From positions 1 through 20,282 of the forward strand of contig DATEOW010000035.1 in NCBI GenBank assembly GCA_035273665.1: a stretch of 20,282 nucleotides of DNA, in the 5' to 3' direction. Below the pieces are notes generated by a model that was given only the letters and a program-made list of their open reading frames with translations, had not been told where the DNA came from and made no database searches. This DNA is from DATEEW01 sp035273665. GTDB lineage: Bacteria > Pseudomonadota > Gammaproteobacteria > Burkholderiales > SG8-39. How positions within the stretch are numbered: position 1 is the first letter of the stretch; each line of letters starts with the position of its first letter. Positions 1 to 6,649 of the stretch are shown here, one piece after another. The translations under genes were made by a program, and so were the position numbers.

Positions 1-40
1 TCTATCAAGCCTTGCTCGCGCGAGCCAAGAAGCGATTTTG

Positions 41-346
41 ATGGTGTTGATCGCGTTTCGCTCGCGCATGAGAGCGGATGTAGACGAAAGCGAAATCGAG
101 AAGGTCGGCGCACGCATGTACGAATTGGCGACCGGAATGCCCGGTTTCGTTTCCTACGATGAATATTTGTCCGGCGATGGAGCGTTTCTTACGCTCGTGC
201 AGTTCGAATCGCACGAGGAGCTTGCGGCATGGCGCGATCATCCCGAACACGTGGCAGTTCAGGCCGCCGCGCGAGAACGCTATTTCAGCGAGTATCGCAT
301 CAGTGTGTGCGATATCGTGCGCGACTACACTTGGCGACAGCCCTGA
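41..346 (+). CDS. ABM-domain (antibiotic biosynthesis monooxygenase fold) protein
   Basis: Small single-domain protein of about 101 residues with the look of the ABM ferredoxin-like fold: an opening beta strand (VLIAFRSRM), a helix, the G-M-P-G-F-V-S turn typical of the family, the strand LTLVQFES, then the E-x-L-A-A-W-x-x-H-P-E-H segment and a closing strand (YRISVCDIV). Family members are small dimeric cytoplasmic proteins; some are heme- or quinol-acting monooxygenases and many have no known substrate, so the reaction here is open. I take ATG at 41; a TTG directly precedes it at 38. The frame has no stop back to the window edge, so an earlier start cannot be excluded, but the fold begins right after this ATG. 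Its TGA directly abuts the stop of the convergent ligase gene. Confidence 0.8.
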   Translation: MVLIAFRSRMRADVDESEIEKVGARMYELATGMPGFVSYDEYLSGDGAFLTLVQFESHEELAAWRDHPEHVAVQAAARERYFSEYRISVCDIVRDYTWRQP

Positions 347-1933
347 TCAGGCCGCGATCAACGCGTTGAGCGTTTCTAGGCGATCGGCTTCTTCGATTGG
401 TTTGTCGTTGCGCACGCGCAGGATGCGCGGGAAGCGTACCGCAATGCCCGATTTATGGCGGGTAGAGCGCTGAATCGCTTCAAAGCCGATCTCGAACACG
501 AGCTTGGGCGTCACGCTGCGTACCGGCCCGAATTTCTCTAGAGTGTTGCGCCGGATGAAGGCGTCGACTTCGGCGATCTCGGAATCGGTGAGGCCGGAAT
601 AGGCTTTGGCAAAAGGAACAAGCTGATCGCCGTGCCAGACCGCGAATGTGTAGTCGGTATATAGACTCGCGCGTCGTCCGTGGCCGCGTTGTGCATAGAC
701 GAGTACCGCATCGACGCTATAAGGATCGATTTTCCATTTCCACCAATCGCCGCGCGGCCGACCGACGCCGTATGCGGCACTTTTTCGTTTCAGCATAAAA
801 CCTTCGACGCCACGGTCACGCGATTGCTCGCGCAGAATCGCATAGCTTTGCCAGTTGGGCTCATCGAGTACGGGCGAAACGCGCAGCGCCGGATGCGAGG
901 TCTCGTCGACCAGTTCTTCCAATAGCGCACGCCGCTCGGTCATCGGTAAATGGCGGATGTCGCCGCCTTCGAATTCGAGCAAGTCATAGGCGAGGAGAAC
1001 GGCGGGCGCATCGCGAAGTATTTTCGGCGTAAGCGTCTTGCGTCCAATGCGTGTCTGCAGCCGCGCAAAAGGGAAGGGGCCGGCTCCTTTCCATGCGAGG
1101 ATTTCGCCGTCGATCACGCTGCCGTCTTTGACCAGTGCCGCCGCTTCGCCAATTTCCGGGAAGCGGTCGGTGATGATCTCTTCACCGCGCGACCATAGAA
1201 AGAACTGCCCCTGTCGTTTAACCAGTTGCGCGCGAATGCCATCCCACTTCCATTCAATCTGCCAATCCTCGACCGTGCCCAAGGATCCAGGATTATCTTG
1301 CAAGGGATGCGCAAGAAAGAAAGGATAGGGTTGAGCAATCGATCCACCGGCATGTTCTTGCGCGATCAGCGCGTTGAAATGCTCGGCATCGGGCTGCCAC
1401 TCGCCGGCGAGTCGCTCTGCGATGACGCGCGGTTCAAGTCCTGCGTTTTCGGCGATTGCGCGCACAACCAGCGAGCGAGACACGCCGACGCGAAATTCGC
1501 CGGTGATCAACTTATTCCAGGCGAAGCGCTGGGCGTCGTCTAGCTCCCGCCAATAGGCGAGTAGCCGAGTGCGAATTTCCGCCTCATCCATGCCGCGCAA
1601 AGGCAATAGACGTTCTTCGATCCATCGCGCAAGGGGTAGATCGCTACCCTCGCCGGGATCGGGTAAGAGATGGGCGATGGTCTCTGCAATATCACCGACG
1701 GCTTGATAGCACTCCTCGAAGAGCCATTCCGGAATGGCCGCCGCTTCGAGGATCAAGGCGCGCAAGACTTTGGTCGGCACAACCTGCCGCGGCCGATTGC
1801 CGGCCAGGAAGTACAAGGCCCAAGCGGCATCCGCGGCGCTCGCTGAAGCAAAGTAGCGTTTCATCGCTTCGCCTTTGGCGCGTGTCGAATTGGTGCTGTC
1901 CAGTTCGACGTAAAGCGCGGCGAAGGCCTTCAC
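347..1933 (-). CDS. ATP-dependent DNA ligase (exonuclease-associated type)
   Basis: Seals nicked DNA using ATP; probably a repair ligase additional to the NAD-dependent replicative LigA. The 528-residue protein has an N-terminal DNA-binding domain (about 1-200), an adenylation domain and a C-terminal OB-fold. Visible motifs: motif I K-W-D-G-I-R with nucleotidyl lysine K229, motif III D-G-E-I-L-A-W (275-281), motif IV E-G-F-M-L-K-R (377-383) and motif V W-W-K-W-K (397-401). The start MKAFAALYVELDSTNST is characteristic of ligases that travel with a metallo-beta-lactamase exonuclease, and that partner lies immediately upstream. The start is GTG at 1933; GTGA is shared with the exonuclease stop (1930-1933), implying translational coupling. 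In many genomes a Lhr-like helicase and a phosphoesterase complete the cluster; neither is seen here. Confidence 0.95.
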   Translation of the reverse strand: MKAFAALYVELDSTNSTRAKGEAMKRYFASASAADAAWALYFLAGNRPRQVVPTKVLRALILEAAAIPEWLFEECYQAVGDIAETIAHLLPDPGEGSDLPLARWIEERLLPLRGMDEAEIRTRLLAYWRELDDAQRFAWNKLITGEFRVGVSRSLVVRAIAENAGLEPRVIAERLAGEWQPDAEHFNALIAQEHAGGSIAQPYPFFLAHPLQDNPGSLGTVEDWQIEWKWDGIRAQLVKRQGQFFLWSRGEEIITDRFPEIGEAAALVKDGSVIDGEILAWKGAGPFPFARLQTRIGRKTLTPKILRDAPAVLLAYDLLEFEGGDIRHLPMTERRALLEELVDETSHPALRVSPVLDEPNWQSYAILREQSRDRGVEGFMLKRKSAAYGVGRPRGDWWKWKIDPYSVDAVLVYAQRGHGRRASLYTDYTFAVWHGDQLVPFAKAYSGLTDSEIAEVDAFIRRNTLEKFGPVRSVTPKLVFEIGFEAIQRSTRHKSGIAVRFPRILRVRNDKPIEEADRLETLNALIAA

Positions 1934-2949
1934 GCTTCGTCCTCCTCGACTTGCGATGCGTCGTCCAGTTCGCCGCCGTACTGGGTTTCAAAGGCACGCG
2001 CATCGATTCCTTGCTCATGCAGCCATCGCACCATCGCCGGGACATAACCGTGTGTGACGTACACACATCCAGCGCCTGTGGCGCGAATGGCAGTTTGCAG
2101 TGCCGGCCAGTCGGCGTGGTCCGACAATACGAACCCGCGATCCACCGCGCGTCGGCGCCGGGCGCCGCGCAAACGCATCCATCCCGAGGCGAACCCGTCG
2201 CTATAGTTGCCGAAACGTTTCAACCATGGGGTCGATTGCGCCGAAGGGGGAGCGAGTACGAGCGCGCGTGACAGCTGCTTTTTGTCCGTGATGTCGTTCA
2301 CCGCATGCGTGGAAGGCAATGCGACGCCGGCTTCTCGATATGCACGATTCAATATTTCCACCGCGCCATGGCAAATGATCGGTCCGATGCTCGCATCGAC
2401 GCCCGCGAGTACGCGCTGCGCTTTGCCGAATGCGTAAGCGAAAACGAGGCTGGTCCGGCCGGCCTCTGCATTGCGGAACCACCAGGCGTTGATGTCCGCC
2501 ATGATTTCCTGCTGGGGACGCCAGCGATAAATCGGCAGCCCGAAGGTCGATTCGGTAATGAAGCTGTCGCAACGAATCGGTTCAAAAGGGGTGCAAGTCG
2601 GATCGGCTTCTAACTTGTAGTCGCCGGAGACCACCCAGATTTCATTGCCGCATTCGATACGCACTTGGGAGGAACCCAGCACATGACCGGCCGGATGCAA
2701 GGAGACGGTGGCTGAGCCTAGCCTGAGCGGTTCAGCGTAAGCCAAGGTCTGCAACGAGAGGTCCGGCAAACGCGAGCGGAGTACCGTCTTGCTCTCGCGA
2801 GAGGCGAGGTAGTGGGCACTGCCGACGCGTGCGTGGTCGCCATGCGCGTGCGTGATGACGGCACGTTCGACTGGCTGCCAGGGATCAATGTAGAAATCCC
2901 CGGCGGGACAGTAAAGCCCTTCGGGACGGTTGACGACGAGTTGGGACAT
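1930..2949 (-). CDS. Ligase-associated DNA exonuclease (metallo-beta-lactamase/beta-CASP)
   Basis: Predicted metal-dependent nuclease of the SNM1/Artemis/CPSF-like group that pairs genetically with ATP-dependent DNA ligases; probably trims damaged or mismatched ends before ligation. Visible metal-binding elements are H-A-H-G-D-H (34-39), the second histidine in P-A-G-H-V-L-G-S (87-93), S-G-D-Y-K (108-112) and the C-terminal S-D-H-A-D-W (276-281); a further histidine lies in Y-V-T-H-G-Y (297-302). At 339 residues it is of normal family length. ATG at 2949 has no convincing Shine-Dalgarno sequence, and a GC-rich palindrome (2958-2967) lies just upstream. It follows the thioesterase stop by 50 nt on the same strand and overlaps the ligase start by 4 nt. 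The reaction is a family-level inference. Confidence 0.92.
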   Translation of the reverse strand: MSQLVVNRPEGLYCPAGDFYIDPWQPVERAVITHAHGDHARVGSAHYLASRESKTVLRSRLPDLSLQTLAYAEPLRLGSATVSLHPAGHVLGSSQVRIECGNEIWVVSGDYKLEADPTCTPFEPIRCDSFITESTFGLPIYRWRPQQEIMADINAWWFRNAEAGRTSLVFAYAFGKAQRVLAGVDASIGPIICHGAVEILNRAYREAGVALPSTHAVNDITDKKQLSRALVLAPPSAQSTPWLKRFGNYSDGFASGWMRLRGARRRRAVDRGFVLSDHADWPALQTAIRATGAGCVYVTHGYVPAMVRWLHEQGIDARAFETQYGGELDDASQVEEDEA

Positions 2950-2999
2950 TCAGCGGCCCGCTAGCGGTGGCTATGAGCTGCTGCAAGCTTTGCGCCTTG

Positions 3000-3431
3000 T
3001 TAGTCTTGTGCTACCGCCCGCGGCCGCTTGTCTTTGCCGATGGCGACATAGGTCAGTGTGGCTTCGGTCACCTTCACGACTTCCACGTCTTCCGGATTGC
3101 GTTGGGCATAGACCTCCACGCTTACTGTGATCGAGGTGTTGCCGATCTTTTCGATTTGGCCGTAAAGCGATAAGACGTCGCCCATGAATACGGGGGCGCG
3201 AAAAACGAAGGACTGCACCGCGACCGTGACGACGACGCCTTTGGCGCGTTCCGATGCGACGATGGCTCCGGCGATGTCGACCTGCGACATGATCCACCCA
3301 CCGAAAATATCGCCGTGCTGGTTCGCATCGGCCGGCATCGGCACCACGCGCAAGGTTGGAGAACGATCCGGCAATTGGGTGGGGCCGTCCATAGCAGGCG
3401 TTCCCTTATCCAAAGAGGGGAAGATGATCAT
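3000..3431 (-). CDS. Acyl-CoA thioesterase, YciA-like hotdog fold
   Basis: Hydrolyses acyl-CoA to free acid and CoA. The pattern L-R-V-V-P-M-P-A-D-A-N-x-H-G-D-I-F-G-G-W is the N-terminal signature of YciA/BFIT-type hotdog thioesterases, with the active-site N37/D41 region on the helix facing the CoA; the conserved T-V-A-V and F-x-A-P-V strands follow. Two starts are possible. ATG at 3431 gives 143 residues and an ATGA overlap (3428-3431) with the fadJ stop. ATG at 3392 gives 130 residues, matches the family N-terminus better and has AAGGGA 9 nt upstream. I list the longer form because of the coupling. As last gene of the fad block it may release CoA or clear slowly degraded acyl-CoAs; this role is inferred. 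Confidence 0.9.
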   Translation of the reverse strand: MIIFPSLDKGTPAMDGPTQLPDRSPTLRVVPMPADANQHGDIFGGWIMSQVDIAGAIVASERAKGVVVTVAVQSFVFRAPVFMGDVLSLYGQIEKIGNTSITVSVEVYAQRNPEDVEVVKVTEATLTYVAIGKDKRPRAVAQD

Positions 3432-5362
3432 CGGTTCTTTGCGTAGTGCAGTGGGCCGCCGCGAAAAGGCGCGAATCCCGTGGCGAAGATGAGCCCCGCG
3501 TCGGCAAGATCTGCATCGGCGACGATGCCTTCGGCCACCACTTCTTTCGCTTCCTCGAGGTAAGGCGACATCAGGCGTTGAATGAGCGCTTCGTCAACCT
3601 GCCCGGCATGGCCTTTTTGCGGTTGGCCATTCACCCATTTGTAATAGCCTTCGCCGGTTTTCTTGCCGAGTTTTTTATCTTTGACGAGTTGTTCCAATTT
3701 GCGCGGCGCTACCGCCGTGGGATCTAGCTCGTGACCGACCACGGCACAAATATCGAGACCGACTGTATCGGCGAGCGTCACCGGGCCCATCGGCATACCG
3801 AAGGTTTCGGCGGCCTTATCGACGGTCTCCGGCGCGATGCCGTCCTCGACCATGCGTAAACCGTTCATCACGTAGGGCATCAACACGCGATTGACGAGAA
3901 AGCCGGAAGCATCTTTCACCGGCAGCGGAAGTTTGTCGATTTGGCGTACAAAGGCCGCGGCTTTCTGCGCCCATTCGGGCTTAGTGGCAACGCCGGACAC
4001 AATTTCGACCAGCATCATTTGCGGCACGGGATTGAAAAAATGGATGCCGACAAGCCGCGAGGGGTCTTTCATTGGCGCGCTGATATCGGAGAGTTTCAAG
4101 CTCGAAGTATTTGTCGCAATGATCGCCGTCGGTTTGGCTTGCCCTTCGATGCGTGCGAAGAGTTCCTGCTTGATCGCGAGATTTTCGACAATCGCCTCGA
4201 TAATCACATCCGCCTGCCGGACGCCATCGCCTTTGACGTCGGGAACAAGGCGATCGAGCGCGTCGCGCACCAACAGCTTGTCGCGTATGCGCTTCTTGTA
4301 GAGGTCGGCGGCACGCTTGACGGCCGGCGCAATACGCTCAGGTGCCATGTCCTGAAGTGTGACCGTCATGCCGCGCATCGCACACACGGCTGCAATGTCG
4401 CCGCCCATGGTGCCGGCACCGATGATATGCACATGCTGCGCTTTGAAATCGCCGCCTTTTCCAAGCGATTTCAAACGTTCTTGCAGACCGAAAACACGAA
4501 TGAGATTCCGCGTTGTGGGATGACCGGCCAGATGATCGAAGGAGGCCGGATCGCCCGGCGGGGGCGCGAAGGGATCGCCATCGTATTTCTGCCATAGATC
4601 GAGAATGGCGTAAGGCGCGGGGTATTGTTCGCGCGTCGCTTTCTTCATGAGTTGTTTGCGAGCCATGCCGGCAGCCACACCGCGCAACGGGCCATCCAAG
4701 AGCTTCTGCACGAAAGGCAATTCGCGCGGCTTTTGCCCGCTGAGCACGATACTACGTGCCGTGTTGTCCATGATGCGCGGCGGCACCGATGCATCCACCA
4801 AGCCGATCTGCTTTGCGCGGCGGGCATCGACCGCCCGACCGGTCAGCATCATATCGAGCGCGACAGGCGCGCCAACCAAATGCGACAGGCGCTTCACGCC
4901 GCCCCAACCGGGCAAAATTCCGAGCATCACTTCAGGCAAGGCCAAGCGGGTTTTCGGATCGTCGACCGCGACGCGATAGCGACAAGCCAATGCCAGTTCG
5001 AGACCGCCCCCCATACAAAATCCGCGGATCAGCGCGAGGGTAGGGAAGCGCACTGCCGCCAGTTTGTTGAACAGGTCCCAACCGCGGCGAAGAATGCCGA
5101 CCATGTGTTCTTTGGAATCGCCCTGCGTGAACTCATTGACGTCTGCGCCCGCAATGAATCCGCTGCTTTTCGCAGAGCGGAAGATCACGGCCTTGGGTTG
5201 AGCCGCGATCAGATCGTCGAGCATGACGCCGAACTCGTTCATCACCTCGACGGACAACACATTCGTCGAGCTGTCTGCTTTGTCGAAATCGATCCAGACA
5301 ATCCCTTCCTTGTCGGCGTGCGGATGCCAGTGCTTATAATTTTTGTTCAACGCTGTCTCCAT
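3428..5362 (-). CDS. fadJ: FadJ-type enoyl-CoA hydratase / 3-hydroxyacyl-CoA dehydrogenase
   Basis: Bifunctional enzyme for the two middle steps of beta-oxidation: hydration of trans-2-enoyl-CoA, then NAD-dependent oxidation of the 3-hydroxyacyl-CoA. Residues 1-190 form the crotonase domain, with oxyanion-hole segments S-G-F-I-A-G-A-D (67-74) and G-F-C-M-G-G-G-L-E-L, and both catalytic glutamates in place (E122; E144 in P-E-V-M-L-G-I). The Rossmann fold starts at G-A-G-T-M-G (315-320), and the dehydrogenase His-Glu pair is H441 (H-F-F-N-P) and E453 (V-E-I-V). The C-terminal dehydrogenase domain covers about 485-644. I start it at ATG 5362 (644 residues), 4 nt after the fadI stop with AAGGA just before it; the frame stays open further upstream into fadI, but that extension is low-complexity shadow. 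It is shorter than E. coli FadJ (714 residues). It should form a complex with the adjacent thiolase. Confidence 0.95.
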   Translation of the reverse strand: METALNKNYKHWHPHADKEGIVWIDFDKADSSTNVLSVEVMNEFGVMLDDLIAAQPKAVIFRSAKSSGFIAGADVNEFTQGDSKEHMVGILRRGWDLFNKLAAVRFPTLALIRGFCMGGGLELALACRYRVAVDDPKTRLALPEVMLGILPGWGGVKRLSHLVGAPVALDMMLTGRAVDARRAKQIGLVDASVPPRIMDNTARSIVLSGQKPRELPFVQKLLDGPLRGVAAGMARKQLMKKATREQYPAPYAILDLWQKYDGDPFAPPPGDPASFDHLAGHPTTRNLIRVFGLQERLKSLGKGGDFKAQHVHIIGAGTMGGDIAAVCAMRGMTVTLQDMAPERIAPAVKRAADLYKKRIRDKLLVRDALDRLVPDVKGDGVRQADVIIEAIVENLAIKQELFARIEGQAKPTAIIATNTSSLKLSDISAPMKDPSRLVGIHFFNPVPQMMLVEIVSGVATKPEWAQKAAAFVRQIDKLPLPVKDASGFLVNRVLMPYVMNGLRMVEDGIAPETVDKAAETFGMPMGPVTLADTVGLDICAVVGHELDPTAVAPRKLEQLVKDKKLGKKTGEGYYKWVNGQPQKGHAGQVDEALIQRLMSPYLEEAKEVVAEGIVADADLADAGLIFATGFAPFRGGPLHYAKNR

Positions 5363-5366
5363 TTCC

Positions 5367-6647
5367 TTAAAGCGCTTCGACCAGCATGGCGCCGCCCTGG
5401 CCGCCGCCGATGCAAATAGACGCGATGCCGCGTTTGCCGCCCGTGCGACGCAGGACATGCAGCAAATGCAACACAATGCGAGCGCCTGAGGCGCCGACGG
5501 GGTGACCCAGCGAAATGGCGCCGCCGTCGACATTCAGCTTGTTCATATCGAGTTCGCCAAGCGCCGCCGGTAGCCCTAATTCTTTTTGGCAAAAAGCGTC
5601 GTCTTTCCACGCTTCGATGCAGCCCAGGATTTGCGCGGCGAAGGCTTCGTTTATTTCCCAGGCGTCAACATCGTTTAAACCGAGTCCATGTTTTTTCAAC
5701 AATGGCGTGGCGGCATATACCGGACCCAAACCCATTTCGCGAGGATCGAGTGCTGCCCAATGCGAATCGAGAATGCGGCCGATCGGTTTCAACCCATGCT
5801 TATCGACGCCTTTGTCATCCGCGAGTACCAGCCAGACTGCGCCGTCCGTTATTTGGGAGCTGTTGCCCGCGGTGACGCTGCCGTATTTCTTGTCGAAGAA
5901 CGGCTTGAGCTTGGCAAGGTTTTCAGGTGTTGAATCGTCGCGCGCGCCGTCGTCCTTCGTATAAACGTTGCCGCGTTCGTCGTAGAGCGGCACGATTTCA
6001 TCGAAGTGGCCCGCCGCCTGCGCGGCCAACACACGTTTGTGACTGAGGGCGGCGTATTCGTCTTGTTGCCGACGCGTGATGCCGAAGCGATAAGCCAGAT
6101 TCTCCGCGGTCTGCCCCATGATGAGGCCGACATTCGGATCCGTCAGTCCCTTCATCAGGCTGATTACGGGTGCAAGCATGCCGGGCCGAAATTTCGTCAG
6201 CAGTCCGAGCTTTTGCCCCATGGTTTTCGCGCTATAGAAGTTCGAGAACCACAGCGTCATGGCCTCGGAAAAAAGCAGCGGTGCCCGCGAGAGTGCATCG
6301 ACACCGCCCGCCAATATCAGATGCGAGCGTTCGGCGAGCATGTTTCCGATTGCCGCATCGATCGCTTGCATGCCCGATGCGCAATTGCGCATCACGGTCC
6401 AGGCCGGCACATGGTGGCCGCAGCCAATGCGTAGCGCAGCGACGCGCGCGATATTCACCTCGTCCGAGGCAGGCGCGGCACAGCCCAGAACCACTTCGTC
6501 CAATTGGGTCGGCTCGAACTGCTGCCGCATCAGCAGACTGCGGCCCGCCGCGGTTGCCATATCGCTAGCCGAAAATACGCCCGGCTTATTGCGCGACTTG
6601 AGGAAAGGGGTGCGCGAACCGTCGATGATGTAAATGGATTTGCTCAT
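5367..6647 (-). CDS. fadI: Acetyl-CoA C-acyltransferase (3-ketoacyl-CoA thiolase), FadI-like
   Basis: Catalyses thiolytic cleavage of 3-ketoacyl-CoA to acetyl-CoA and a shortened acyl-CoA, the last step of beta-oxidation. The 426-residue protein has all thiolase landmarks: nucleophile C89 in R-N-C-A-S-G-M-Q-A, the N-E-A-F-A segment (333-337), H382 in G-H-P-V-G-A-S-G, and C412 in C-I-G-G-G-Q-G. The extra loop around 124-175 and the overall length fit the FadI/trifunctional-beta branch better than short FadA-type thiolases. ATG at 6647 lies 2 nt after the fadE stop (TGA-TC-ATG), so translation is probably coupled. The partner hydratase/dehydrogenase follows 4 nt downstream. Confidence 0.95.
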   Translation of the reverse strand: MSKSIYIIDGSRTPFLKSRNKPGVFSASDMATAAGRSLLMRQQFEPTQLDEVVLGCAAPASDEVNIARVAALRIGCGHHVPAWTVMRNCASGMQAIDAAIGNMLAERSHLILAGGVDALSRAPLLFSEAMTLWFSNFYSAKTMGQKLGLLTKFRPGMLAPVISLMKGLTDPNVGLIMGQTAENLAYRFGITRRQQDEYAALSHKRVLAAQAAGHFDEIVPLYDERGNVYTKDDGARDDSTPENLAKLKPFFDKKYGSVTAGNSSQITDGAVWLVLADDKGVDKHGLKPIGRILDSHWAALDPREMGLGPVYAATPLLKKHGLGLNDVDAWEINEAFAAQILGCIEAWKDDAFCQKELGLPAALGELDMNKLNVDGGAISLGHPVGASGARIVLHLLHVLRRTGGKRGIASICIGGGQGGAMLVEAL

Positions 6648-6649
6648 GA

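Noticed and set aside
3941..4597. 218-residue plus-strand open frame opposite the dehydrogenase half of fadJ
   Set aside because: Shadow of a well-supported gene with its Rossmann and H-F-F-N-P motifs on the other strand.
4625..5419. 264-residue open frame on the plus strand opposite fadJ
   Set aside because: Fully antisense to fadJ, whose catalytic motifs are intact. The translation is low in hydrophobic patterning and rich in His/Arg/Gln as expected for an antisense shadow of G+C-rich coding sequence.
5363..5533. 57-residue N-terminal extension of fadJ
   Set aside because: It overlaps the C-terminus of the thiolase gene, is Ala/Arg/Cys-rich low complexity, and a good start lies at 5362 with AAGGA before it.
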